64,000 nucleotides of DNA from Pseudomonas grandcourensis (GTDB lineage: Bacteria; Pseudomonadota; Gammaproteobacteria; Pseudomonadales; Pseudomonadaceae). The notes beneath the pieces were generated by a model, which ran no database searches, was not told the DNA's origin, and saw only the letters and a program-made list of their open reading frames with translations. Position 1 is the stretch's first letter; every line of letters begins with the position of its first letter. This document shows positions 1 to 8,488 of the stretch, in pieces. Position numbers and translations under genes: made by a program. The DNA lies in contig NZ_CP150919.1 in NCBI RefSeq assembly GCF_039909015.1, positions 534,501-598,500 of the forward strand, written 5' to 3'.

Positions 1-1
1 C

Positions 2-1399
2 AACAACCTTTCCGACTACATTCTGGGCGGCCGCAGCCTGGGCAGCGTCGTGACCGCACTGTCCGCCGGTGCCTCCGACATGAGCGGCTGGTTGTTGATG
101 GGTTTGCCCGGCGCGATCTACATGTCCGGCCTTTCCGAAAGCTGGATCGCCATCGGCCTGATCATCGGCGCCTACCTGAACTGGCTGTTCGTCGCCGGCC
201 GTCTGCGTGTGCAGACCGAGCACAACGGTGACGCACTTACCCTGCCGGACTACTTCGCCAGCCGTTTCGAAGACAAAAGCGGCCTGCTGCGGATCATCTC
301 TGCGGTTGTGATCCTGGTGTTCTTCACCATCTATTGCGCTTCCGGCATCGTGGCCGGCGCCCGTCTGTTCGAAAGCACCTTCGGCATGTCCTACGAGACG
401 GCGCTGTGGGCCGGTGCTGCGGCGACGATTGCCTACACCTTTATCGGCGGATTCCTGGCCGTGAGCTGGACCGATACCGTACAAGCCACCCTGATGATCT
501 TCGCGTTGATCCTGACGCCGGTTATCGTGCTGCTGGCCACTGGCGGCGTCGACACCACTTTCCTGGCCATCGAAGCGCAAGATCCAAGCAACTTCGACAT
601 GCTCAAGGGCACCACTTTCATCGGCATCATCTCGCTGATGGGCTGGGGTCTGGGCTACTTCGGCCAGCCGCACATCCTTGCGCGTTTCATGGCTGCCGAT
701 TCGGTTAAATCGATCGCCAAGGCCCGTCGCATCTCCATGACCTGGATGATCCTGTGCCTGGGCGGCACCGTGGCAGTCGGCTTCTTCGGTATCGCCTACT
801 TCTCGGCGCACCCGGAGGTGGCTGGCGCAGTCTCCGAGAACCACGAGCGTGTGTTCATCGAGCTGGCCAAGATCCTCTTCAACCCATGGATCGCGGGTAT
901 CCTGCTGTCGGCCATCCTGGCTGCGGTGATGAGCACCCTGAGCTGCCAGTTGCTGGTGTGCTCAAGCGCCCTGACCGAAGACTTCTACAAGACCTTCCTG
1001 CGTAAATCCGCTTCCCAGGTTGAACTGGTGTGGGTCGGCCGTGCCATGGTGCTGTTGGTTGCCCTGATTGCTATCGCACTGGCGGCCAACCCGGAAAACC
1101 GTGTACTGGGTCTGGTGAGCTACGCCTGGGCCGGTTTCGGTGCTGCATTCGGTCCGGTCGTGCTGATCTCCGTGATCTGGAAGGACATGACCCGCAACGG
1201 CGCACTGGCCGGTATCCTGGTCGGCGCGATCACCGTGATCGTCTGGAAACACTTCGAACTGCTGGGCCTGTACGAAATCATCCCGGGCTTCATCTTCGCC
1301 AGCCTGGCGATCTACTTCGTCAGCAAAATGGGCACGCCGACTGCCGGCATGTTCCAGCGTTTTGCTGCTGCAGAGAATGATTACCGCCTGAACAAGTGA
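2..1399 (+). CDS. putP: Sodium/proline symporter PutP (5' end outside window)
   Basis: Inner-membrane SSS-family symporter that imports proline with Na+. The reading frame is already open at the first base: codons from position 2 read NNLSDYILGGRSLG, then SAGASDMSGWLLMGLPGA, the Na+-site region typical of PutP. About 30 N-terminal residues are missing; 465 are visible and the family is about 495 long. Multiple hydrophobic helices follow to the TGA at 1397-1399. The GTG at 50 is internal, not the start. A putA gene for proline catabolism is not in view. The assignment is firm because the N-terminal signature is nearly identical to that of enterobacterial PutP. Confidence 0.95.
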   Translation, partial: NNLSDYILGGRSLGSVVTALSAGASDMSGWLLMGLPGAIYMSGLSESWIAIGLIIGAYLNWLFVAGRLRVQTEHNGDALTLPDYFASRFEDKSGLLRIISAVVILVFFTIYCASGIVAGARLFESTFGMSYETALWAGAAATIAYTFIGGFLAVSWTDTVQATLMIFALILTPVIVLLATGGVDTTFLAIEAQDPSNFDMLKGTTFIGIISLMGWGLGYFGQPHILARFMAADSVKSIAKARRISMTWMILCLGGTVAVGFFGIAYFSAHPEVAGAVSENHERVFIELAKILFNPWIAGILLSAILAAVMSTLSCQLLVCSSALTEDFYKTFLRKSASQVELVWVGRAMVLLVALIAIALAANPENRVLGLVSYAWAGFGAAFGPVVLISVIWKDMTRNGALAGILVGAITVIVWKHFELLGLYEIIPGFIFASLAIYFVSKMGTPTAGMFQRFAAAENDYRLNK

Positions 1400-1437
1400 T
1401 GAGTGATGGGTTGAACTCTTCCCATCGCTGATAAAAG

Positions 1438-1477
1438 AACGGCTCGCAGCTTTAATAGTGCGGGCCGTTTTTTTTGC
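1438..1477 (+). terminator. Rho-independent terminator of putP
   Basis: ACGGC/TCGCA pairs with TGCG/GCCGT around a TTTAATAG loop and is followed by a run of eight T, 40 bp after the putP stop codon. This is a classic intrinsic terminator on the plus strand. Confidence 0.85.
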
Positions 1478-1489
1478 TTCTCCGATATC

Positions 1490-1829
1490 CGTGGTGCGAA
1501 TTTTCCGGGCAGGGTCCTCGGACGTTTCCTTCAAAACCTAGCGGTTTTCATGAAGTGGTGCGATGCGAGTTCCGTCGATAGTCTTTGGTGGTCGCTGACA
1601 ATTCAGTGACGGGGTGTAGGAACCCGTTAAGACCATGAGAAACGCTTTGGCGTCGACACCTGATTTGCGGCCACCAACGTGCGCCCGTAAGATCTGTTGC
1701 GGCGGCTGTGCGCGGGCACGCTTCGGCGTGGTCGAGTTCTCTGGTCTCGATATTCCTACCCCGCGTATGGCTGCCACCCAAGCCTGTAGGAAGGCCGATG
1801 GTAGTCCCACTTCTACCAGAGGTTAAAAA
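1490..1829 (+). promoter_or_regulatory. Structured non-coding leader before the DUF3077-like gene
   Basis: These 340 bp hold no convincing gene; the minus-strand frames here also run through the downstream gene and look like shadows. Several local hairpins stand out. GTCGCTGA/TCAGTGAC (1591-1598 with 1603-1610) has one G-U pair. CACGC/GCGTG (1717-1721 with 1726-1730) closes on a TTCG tetraloop. TCGAG/CTCGA pair at 1732-1736 and 1746-1750. CGTGCGCCCG (1678-1687) can also pair with CGGGCACG (1713-1720), which would compete with the TTCG hairpin. The stretch sits directly upstream of the 1830 start. My impression that similar leaders precede related genes in other Pseudomonas comes from memory and is unverified. 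Confidence 0.45.
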
Positions 1830-2153
1830 ATGAAAACAATTCACCCGGACCCACCCTACGAAAAACCAATCCCCCATCCCGACAGCCGCTTCATGGCATT
1901 GACCAGCAACTGCAACGATATGCCCACCCTGTTCGTCGACACCCATGCGCCACTCGACATCCTCGCCGATGCCGCCAACTACCGAATTCGCGCAGTTACC
2001 CAAGTGCTTGAGAACCTGTCCATGCGCGGTTCGATCGAGTGCGAGTCGTTCATCCTCAGCGATTTCGCCTTGCTCTGTGCAATTACGTTGCGCGATGGCT
2101 GTGATGTGCTGGATGTGGTTGGGCGGCGGTTGCGGGCGCAGACGTCGGCTTAG
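1830..2153 (+). CDS. Small DUF3077-like Pseudomonas protein, function unknown
   Basis: A 107-residue soluble protein. It starts with a basic/proline-rich segment (MKTIHPDPPYEKP), then an LFVDTHAPLDILADAANYRIRAV segment and two predicted helices ending in VGRRLRA. This layout (a DPP motif near the N-terminus, then alternating helices of about 20 residues) resembles the small DUF3077/DUF6124 proteins that occur in several copies in Pseudomonas genomes. Their function is not known. AGAGG lies 7 bp before the ATG. There is no signal peptide, membrane segment or catalytic motif. It stands alone between putP and rlmJ with its own structured leader, so it is probably a separate transcription unit. 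The family call is tentative; the coding call is supported by the ribosome site. Confidence 0.7.
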   Translation: MKTIHPDPPYEKPIPHPDSRFMALTSNCNDMPTLFVDTHAPLDILADAANYRIRAVTQVLENLSMRGSIECESFILSDFALLCAITLRDGCDVLDVVGRRLRAQTSA

Positions 2154-2268
2154 CGCAGAAGGCTTTTGTGGTGAGGGGGTGTGCAGTGCCTCAACTGGCC
2201 GCTCGGCTGCGACCCCCTGACTTGCCGGCCGGTAAAAGGTAAACTTCCCGGCCTTCGCAGGAGCAGCC

Positions 2269-3108
2269 ATGAATTATCGTCACGCCTTCCATGCCGGCAA
2301 TCACGCCGATGTGTTCAAACACCTGACCTTGACCCGCCTCATCGCCCTGATGTCGCGCAAGGAGCAGCCGTTTGCCTATCTCGACACTCACGCCGGCATC
2401 GGTCTGTATGACCTTCAGGGTGATCAGGCCAACCGTACCGGTGAGTACCTGGAAGGCATTGCGCGTTTGTGGGATCAGCCGGATCTGCCGATCCTGACCG
2501 CTGATTACATGCAAGTGCTGCACGAGATGAACCCGGATGGTCAGTTGCGCTATTACCCGGGGTCGCCGGAGCTGGCGCGACGTCTGACTCGTCCGCAGGA
2601 TCGCGTGTTGCTCAACGAGAAACACCCGGAAGACGGTGTGCTGCTCAAGGACAACATGGCCGGTGATCGCCGGGTCAAGGTGCACTTGGGTGAAGGCTGG
2701 CACGTGCCCCGGGCTTTGCTGCCGGTGCCGGAGAAACGTGCGGTGATGCTGATCGATCCGCCGTTCGAGAAGCTCGACGAGATGCAGCGCTGTGCCGCGT
2801 CGTTGAAGGAAGCGATTGGCCGGATGCGCCAGACAGTGGCGGCTATCTGGTACCCGGTGAAGGATCAGCGCGCGCTGCGCCGCTTCTATCAGGACCTGGC
2901 CGGTACCGGTGCGCCGAAGTTGTTGCGGGTGGAGTTGCTGGTGCATCCGCTGGATACGCCCAACAGCCTGAACGGTTCCGGGCTGGCGATTGCCAATCCG
3001 CCGTGGGGGCTGGAGGAAGAGTTGCGTGAGCTGCTGCCGTGGTTGTCCCAGAAGCTGGGGCAGACCCAGGGTGGGTGGCAGATGGATTGGTTGATTGCCG
3101 AGAGTTGA
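2269..3108 (+). CDS. rlmJ: 23S rRNA (adenine2030-N6)-methyltransferase RlmJ
   Basis: Methylates N6 of A2030 in 23S rRNA using S-adenosylmethionine; acts on free rRNA in the cytoplasm. The 279 residues match the family length of about 280. Visible signatures are the start MNYRHAFHAGNHADVFKH, the SAM-site region YLDTHAGIGLYDL (about 43-55) and the catalytic DPPF motif at residues 163-166, typical of N6-adenine methylases. AGGAG lies 8 bp before the ATG. It is convergent with msrA, with a perfect inverted repeat between them. Confidence 0.95.
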   Translation: MNYRHAFHAGNHADVFKHLTLTRLIALMSRKEQPFAYLDTHAGIGLYDLQGDQANRTGEYLEGIARLWDQPDLPILTADYMQVLHEMNPDGQLRYYPGSPELARRLTRPQDRVLLNEKHPEDGVLLKDNMAGDRRVKVHLGEGWHVPRALLPVPEKRAVMLIDPPFEKLDEMQRCAASLKEAIGRMRQTVAAIWYPVKDQRALRRFYQDLAGTGAPKLLRVELLVHPLDTPNSLNGSGLAIANPPWGLEEELRELLPWLSQKLGQTQGGWQMDWLIAES

Positions 3109-3125
3109 TCAGCAATCAACAACCA

Positions 3126-3153
3126 GTGGCGAGGGAGCAAGCTCCCTCGCCAC
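3126..3153. repeat. Perfect inverted repeat (REP-like) between rlmJ and msrA
   Basis: GTGGCGAGGGAGC and its exact complement are separated by two bases. It lies between convergent genes 17 bp after rlmJ and 9 bp before the msrA stop, and could end transcription in both directions although there is no T tract. The core resembles the REP-type repeats of fluorescent pseudomonads. Confidence 0.7.
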
Positions 3154-3162
3154 AGTTCAGGG

Positions 3163-3828
3163 TTAGTTGCCCGCCAGGCTCGGTGGCATGCACACGCCGG
3201 TACCGCCGATCCCGCAATAGCCTTCCGGATTTTTCGCCAGGTATTGCTGGTGATACGTCTCGGCAAAGTAGACGGTCGGGGCCTGGTCGATTTCGGTGCT
3301 GATTTCACCGAGACCGGCCTTGGACAGCTCGGCCTGGTAGATTTCCTTGCTCTTGAGCGCCGCGTCCAGTTGTTCCTGGCTGGTGGCGTAGATCGCCGAA
3401 CGGTACTGGGTGCCGATGTCATTGCCCTGGCGCATGCCCTGCGTCGGGTTGTGCAGTTCCCAGAACATCGCCAGCAGTGCTTCGTAGCTGACCCTGGCCT
3501 TGTCATACACCACCAGCACTACTTCGGTGTGGCCGGTCAGGCCCGAGCAGACTTCTTCGTAGGTCGGGTTCGGCGTGAAACCGCCGGCGTAGCCGACCAC
3601 GGTGCTGACCACGCCTTCGCGCTGCCAGAAGCGGCGTTCCGCGCCCCAGAAGCAGCCGAGGCCGAAGATCGCGAAGTCGACGTCTTCGAAGAACGGGCCG
3701 AGCAACGGGGTGTCTTTAAACACAAAGTGTTTTTCAGGCAGGGTCATCGCGGTTTCGCGGCCGGGCAGAGCTTGTTCTTTAGTCGGGAGCACGTTTTTGT
3801 TCACCAGAATTTCCGAGCGCAGAACCAT
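3163..3828 (-). CDS. msrA: Peptide methionine-(S)-S-oxide reductase MsrA
   Basis: Reduces the S-epimer of methionine sulfoxide in oxidised proteins, coupled to thioredoxin. The 221 residues include the catalytic motif GCFWGAE with Cys59, then [19 protein letters not shown] and YHQQYL, in the family order. Cysteines at about 205 and 213 ([10 protein letters not shown]) are the likely resolving residues. The start is supported by AGAGGA 6 bp before the ATG. The gene lies next to dipA on the same strand, as in P. aeruginosa. Confidence 0.95.
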   Translation of the reverse strand: MVLRSEILVNKNVLPTKEQALPGRETAMTLPEKHFVFKDTPLLGPFFEDVDFAIFGLGCFWGAERRFWQREGVVSTVVGYAGGFTPNPTYEEVCSGLTGHTEVVLVVYDKARVSYEALLAMFWELHNPTQGMRQGNDIGTQYRSAIYATSQEQLDAALKSKEIYQAELSKAGLGEISTEIDQAPTVYFAETYHQQYLAKNPEGYCGIGGTGVCMPPSLAGN

Positions 3829-3891
3829 GATCAGTCCTCTCAGTCAGGATAATTAGACAGGCAAGCAGTTTGCCCGAGAGTTGGATCGCTG

Positions 3892-6585
3892 TCAGGCGAT
3901 TGGGCCACGCGGGTAGCGCTTGAGCTTGTCGATCAGCTCATTGCCCGGGATCGGACGGTCGAACAGGTAGCCCTGGCCGACGTCGCAGCGGTGACGGCGC
4001 AGGAACGACAACTGCTCGGCGGTTTCGATGCCTTCAGCCACGACCTTGAGTTTCAGGTTGTGGGCCATGGCGATCACCGCGGAGGTGATTTCCATGTCGT
4101 CCTGGTTGTCCGGGATTTCGTGGATGAAGCTTCGATCGATCTTGATGATGTCGATGGGGAATTTTTTCAAGTAGCTGAGCGACGAGTAACCGGTGCCGAA
4201 GTCATCCATGGCCAGGGTCAGGCCCAGGCGCTTGAGCTGGTCGAGCTGCAGGTGGGTGTCTTCGGTGGCTTCCAGCAGCAGGCCCTCGGTCAGCTCCAGC
4301 TCCAGCAAATGAGCCGGCAGGGCTTCTTCCTTGAGGATGTTGGCAATGGAGGCCACCAGGTCCGGGTCGGAGAACTGCTTGGGCGACAGGTTGATCGCCA
4401 CTTGCAGGTTGCCCAGTCCGGCGGCGGTCAGCGCTTTGCTCATGCGGCAGGCCTGGCGGGCGATCCATTTGCCGATCGGAATGATCAGCCCGGTTTCTTC
4501 GGCGACGCTGATGAACTGATCCGGGCGGATCATGCCCTTTTCCGGATGGTCCCAGCGCAGCAGTGCTTCCATCCCGAGCAGGCGACCGCTGCGCAGGCAC
4601 AGCTTTGGCTGGTAGAACACGTCGAGTTCGTTCTGGGTCAGGGCGCGGCGCAGGTTGTTTTCAACGAACAGTTTGTAGCTGGCCTCGGCGTTCAGCGCTT
4701 CGGTGAACACTTGCACCTGGTGTTTGCCGTTGGCCTTGGCCTTGTGCAGCGCCAACCCGGCGTTGCGCATCAGGGTTTGCGGATCGCGCCCGTGCAGCGG
4801 CGCGCAGGCCAGGCCCACGGAGCCTGTGACGCTGATCAACTGGTTGTCGACGAACATCGGTTTGTCGAGGGTCGCCAGCAATTGGTTGGCCACTTGCTGG
4901 CCGACGGTGAGGTCGCTGTTGTCCAGCAACACGGCGAATTCGTTGCTGGCGAATCGCGCCAGGCTGCCGCTCGGGATCAGGCTGTTTCGCAGGCGCCGGG
5001 CCAGGCTGATCAGCAGTTTGTCGCCGGTCTGGTGGCCGAGGCTGTCGTTGATCCGCTTGAAGTTGTCGATGTCCACCAGCAACAGGCTGATCGGCGCGTC
5101 GCTGTCCCGGGCGAAGCGTTCATCGAGGTTGCGGATGAACGCCGGGCGGTTGCCGAGGTTGGTCAGGTTGTCGGTGTAGGCCAGGCGCTCGATGCGCTGC
5201 TGGGCGAGCTTGGTTTGGGTGATGTCTTCGTAGATGCCGATGTAGTGGGTCAGCTCGCGGTTGTCGCCGTAAACCTTGGAGATCGACAACTGGCCCCAGT
5301 AGGGTTCGAGGTTTTTCCGGCGGCTCTTGAATTCGCCTTGCCAACTGTTGCTCTTGGCCAGCGCCGAAGGCGCGTCGAACAGCAGTTCGCTGAGGTTCTC
5401 CAGGGCCGGTAGTTCTGACAGGCGCTGACCGTGCACTTCTTCGGTGGAATATTGGGTGATCGCGGTGAAGCTCGGGTTGACGTATTCCACCACGCCATCG
5501 CAGTTGACCAGCAAAAAGGCGTTGGCACTTTGTTCGACCGCACGCTGGAACAGGTGCAGGGCGCTGGTGGCGGCGCGCCGGTTGTGGTTGCTGATAACCT
5601 GGGCAAACTGGTCCGCCAGCTCTCCGGCGAAGGCGATTTCATCCGACTGCCAGGCGCGGGTCGCCCCGGTCTGCTCCAGGCACAAGACGCCGACCACCTG
5701 GCCATCGACGCGGATACTGGCGTCGAGCATTGCGTTGACGTCGCGCGGGCGCAGGCTTTCGGCCATCTCCCGGGTGCGCGGGTCGCGCATGGCGTTATGA
5801 GCGTCGATGGCACGGCCGGTGTGCAGGGCGTCGAGGTAATCAGGGAAAACGCTGACATCGATCGGCTGTGGCAGCAGGTATTCCTGACTCGTGCGGTGAT
5901 AAGCCGAGATCGGCACCAGCATCGAGCCTTCGAGGTGCCACAGGCTGGCGCAGTCGATTTCGTAAATATCGCAGGCGCTACGGGTGATCAGCTCGGCGGC
6001 TTCGCGCAAGGAATTGTTGCTGCTGTAGCGTTGACGGGTGAGCAGCAGGATCAGGTCCTGCTGGGCACGCACTCGCTCTAGGTGCAGCAGTTGTTCCTGC
6101 TGGGCGCGCTGATTGAGTTCCAGGGCGATTTGCAGGCGTGAGTTCTGGGTTTCCAGATCCAGGGCCGGTTGCAACGGGTCGTCCTCGAACAGGCCGTCGA
6201 TGACCAGCAGATAGCCGCGCAACAGGTGTCTATTGTGTTGTTTGAAGGCTTCGCCCAGTTCAAGCAGAGTCAAGGAGCCAGCGGCGGTGTGCAGGGTGTA
6301 GCGGATCAGGTAGTGCGTGCTTTCAGTCAGTTGCTGCTGGATCGCGTCGTGCAATTGATAGCGCGCTTGCGGCTCCATCAGGCTGGCGTAGGGCGAGCCC
6401 ACCAGCGCACACAGCTCAACGGCGGGCAGGCCGAACTGGCGTTCGCAATTGGGATCGAGAAACAGCAGTGCCCAGCTGGGTTCATTAAGCCGTTCGAAAC
6501 GCAGCATGCCGAGCCGCGAGGGCACAGGCAACTGCGTCACTACCTCGGCCACCATACGGCTGGCGGCATCGGGTTGGCTTTTCAT
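3892..6585 (-). CDS. dipA: Cyclic-di-GMP phosphodiesterase DipA (PAS-GAF-PAS-GGDEF-EAL)
   Basis: Predicted enzyme that hydrolyses c-di-GMP and so favours motility and biofilm dispersal. With the ATG at 6585 it has 897 residues: an N-terminal PAS-like part, a GAF domain (about 170-320), a PAS domain (about 330-450), a GGDEF domain with the degenerate signature RFASNEF (about 545-551), and an EAL domain. The EAL domain keeps EALLRW (E at about 673), NLSPKQF, ELTEG, DDFGTGYSS (about 792), KIDRSF and AEGIET, so phosphodiesterase activity is expected while cyclase activity is not. The ASNEF variant and the position between msrA and aceF match P. aeruginosa DipA. The frame opens further upstream to a TTG at 6699, but the sequence there does not look like protein. 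No membrane segment is visible. Confidence 0.9.
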   Translation of the reverse strand: MKSQPDAASRMVAEVVTQLPVPSRLGMLRFERLNEPSWALLFLDPNCERQFGLPAVELCALVGSPYASLMEPQARYQLHDAIQQQLTESTHYLIRYTLHTAAGSLTLLELGEAFKQHNRHLLRGYLLVIDGLFEDDPLQPALDLETQNSRLQIALELNQRAQQEQLLHLERVRAQQDLILLLTRQRYSSNNSLREAAELITRSACDIYEIDCASLWHLEGSMLVPISAYHRTSQEYLLPQPIDVSVFPDYLDALHTGRAIDAHNAMRDPRTREMAESLRPRDVNAMLDASIRVDGQVVGVLCLEQTGATRAWQSDEIAFAGELADQFAQVISNHNRRAATSALHLFQRAVEQSANAFLLVNCDGVVEYVNPSFTAITQYSTEEVHGQRLSELPALENLSELLFDAPSALAKSNSWQGEFKSRRKNLEPYWGQLSISKVYGDNRELTHYIGIYEDITQTKLAQQRIERLAYTDNLTNLGNRPAFIRNLDERFARDSDAPISLLLVDIDNFKRINDSLGHQTGDKLLISLARRLRNSLIPSGSLARFASNEFAVLLDNSDLTVGQQVANQLLATLDKPMFVDNQLISVTGSVGLACAPLHGRDPQTLMRNAGLALHKAKANGKHQVQVFTEALNAEASYKLFVENNLRRALTQNELDVFYQPKLCLRSGRLLGMEALLRWDHPEKGMIRPDQFISVAEETGLIIPIGKWIARQACRMSKALTAAGLGNLQVAINLSPKQFSDPDLVASIANILKEEALPAHLLELELTEGLLLEATEDTHLQLDQLKRLGLTLAMDDFGTGYSSLSYLKKFPIDIIKIDRSFIHEIPDNQDDMEITSAVIAMAHNLKLKVVAEGIETAEQLSFLRRHRCDVGQGYLFDRPIPGNELIDKLKRYPRGPIA

Positions 6586-6819
6586 GGAGGGAAACTCGCT
6601 TCGAATATGCTGAACGCGCCGGGCTCTCGCCCTCTTTACTGTTGCCTGCGGCAAGGTTGCATCATTGCGACACCGACTGACAAGAGAGATGAAGGCCAAG
6701 TGCTATAAGAATATGTCGGCAGGCGATGGGATTTCTTCAGTCAGTGGCAAAAAGTATTGCTATCAGCCGAAAAATCGCAGTTTTGCAAGTATTGCCAATG
6801 ACTGCGATCGGTTTCCGGG

Positions 6820-8226
6820 TCAGCGAATCGGGATGCCAATGGACTGTAGAGGCTTGCCCTCCCGGTCGTGGAAATTCACCTGAAGCTGCCTCGCCTCGAC
6901 GACCAGGTGGGCAAAGTTATCCTGGCTGATCACGTTGCTGGTCAGCTCATGCCGATAGTCGCCGGAGGCGGTGCGGATCAAGGGTTGATCGAGCACGAAC
7001 GTGGAGGCTGTGGCATAGGGCAACATTCTGCTGTTGCACAGTGGTGACGAGACGATGGTGTGGACTTCGAAGTCCGCATCCTCGCTGTGGGTCAGGCGAC
7101 TGGTCAGCGAGCCGTGGACATCGCCGGAAATGAACACGACGTTTTTGATGCGGTGTGTGCGTATGGTCTCCAGCAACCGTAGCCGTTGTTCGGGGAAGGC
7201 CTGCCAGGCGTCATCATCCGAGCGTTTTTGGTCAGGGTAGAACATGACACTGGTGACCACGAATTTGACCCGCGCCGGGCTGTGGATCAGCCAGTCGCAC
7301 AAGGCCTGTTCCTGGGCTGCGTCGAGAATGCGTCGGTCAGTGGCCGACAGATTGCGTCGGGTTCGACTGTCGGTAACAAACCATTCGATATCACCTTCAG
7401 TAAATTGATACCAGTATTTCTCCAGTCGTTTATTTATCAGTCCATCATCGGTTAGTGCCTGGGCTGGACTATGGCTGGCCTGATACAGCTCATAGGCCCT
7501 GATTGCGTTTGCATATAAGTAGTCATCGGACTTGCTCTTGTTGGCGGGCCAGTTGTCTTCTATTTCATGGTCGTCAAGGATCATGTAAGTAGGCAGGTTG
7601 GACATTAGCCTGGCGATATTTGTTTGCGAAAATGCCACGCGATATTTATGCAGGATCTCCTTGAGTTCCCGATCCGGGGCAATGATGTTCAAATCATCGA
7701 CATAGATTTGGTCTCCCGTCATCACCAGCGCACTGACAGGAGGACTGGCTTGCTCCACCAGCCGTGAAATTGAAGCGAAGACTCTGTCGCCCAAGTGAGG
7801 GGCGAATGCGATGCCGGCGGTCATGTGCAGATATCGGCAGGAGCCGACAATGTAGGCCCTTGGCAGACCGGCCTGGCTGGAACGGGTGCGCAAGTGATAA
7901 ACCTGCCGTGGCCATTGCAGCGGCAGTTCCTTCACCGTGTCGACGGTGTGCGCCGGGCTCGTCGGGCTGAACCACCCCGCCTGATACTCATAGTCGGCGT
8001 CGGCGGACAGATTGTTTAGTGCAAAGACTTCGCACATGTCGTGCTCGGGTTCGAGTTTCGCAAAGTTACCTTTTGACCAGTGATCTTCGCCTTGTCGTCT
8101 ATAACGAATCCCGGCAAATACCAAAGTGTCTTTATTGTGTTCGCCGCGCAAAAAAATACGGGCATGATTAGTGGTGGTGTGGCCAATAATCGGGCCGACA
8201 GTTGGTTTGAGCATGTTTGAGTCCAT
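6820..8226 (-). CDS. PhoD-like metallophosphoesterase / alkaline phosphatase D family protein
   Basis: A 468-residue PhoD-type phosphoesterase. Metal-site motifs appear in the expected order: GSC (128-130), TGDQIYVDD (170-178), DDHEIEDNW (218-226), VTDSRTRR (284-291) and SGDVHGS (367-373). Classical PhoD is an exported Tat substrate, but no signal peptide or twin-arginine is visible here, so a cytoplasmic location is likely and the substrate is unknown. Two nearby ATGs are possible (8226 and 8214) and neither has a strong ribosome site. Base composition is visibly more AT-rich than the neighbours, and the gene sits between dipA and aceF, which I recall as adjacent in P. aeruginosa. This suggests acquisition, but it is inference. 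Confidence 0.85.
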   Translation of the reverse strand: MDSNMLKPTVGPIIGHTTTNHARIFLRGEHNKDTLVFAGIRYRRQGEDHWSKGNFAKLEPEHDMCEVFALNNLSADADYEYQAGWFSPTSPAHTVDTVKELPLQWPRQVYHLRTRSSQAGLPRAYIVGSCRYLHMTAGIAFAPHLGDRVFASISRLVEQASPPVSALVMTGDQIYVDDLNIIAPDRELKEILHKYRVAFSQTNIARLMSNLPTYMILDDHEIEDNWPANKSKSDDYLYANAIRAYELYQASHSPAQALTDDGLINKRLEKYWYQFTEGDIEWFVTDSRTRRNLSATDRRILDAAQEQALCDWLIHSPARVKFVVTSVMFYPDQKRSDDDAWQAFPEQRLRLLETIRTHRIKNVVFISGDVHGSLTSRLTHSEDADFEVHTIVSSPLCNSRMLPYATASTFVLDQPLIRTASGDYRHELTSNVISQDNFAHLVVEARQLQVNFHDREGKPLQSIGIPIR

Positions 8227-8390
8227 TCTGCTGCCAACGAATTGGTTAGCTGGTTGTTTCGGATGTAATAAGTAGTCTTTCAGTCAAGGCTAGTTATTTG
8301 GCCCGAAAAAATATCTGGCGGAAATGGATTAGAGTTGTGGGCGATATCAGCCACAAATGTAGGAAGAAGTCTTAAGTAAAAAATTCAGGC

Positions 8391-8420
8391 AAAAAAAGCC
8401 CCGCCAAATTGGCGGGGTTG
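8391..8420 (-). terminator. Rho-independent terminator of aceEF
   Basis: Read on the minus strand, CCCCGCC/GGCGGGG (8411-8417 with 8399-8405) with a 5-base loop is followed by seven T. It lies about 70 bp after the aceF stop codon. Confidence 0.9.
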
Positions 8421-8488
8421 AGGTACGAGCGTGGCGCTCGGAAACGTGGAACGCAACTGGCCCTCCGGTGAAGGAGGGCCGGTCGGTG

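Noticed and set aside
1548..2270. 240-codon open frame on the minus strand across the leader and the DUF3077-like gene
   Set aside because: It is antisense to a gene with a good ribosome site and has no recognisable motif; high GC readily creates such frames.
6586..6699. N-terminal extension of DipA from a TTG at 6699
   Set aside because: The extra residues are Arg-rich and unlike a domain, and the TTG has no ribosome site; the ATG at 6585 is preferred.
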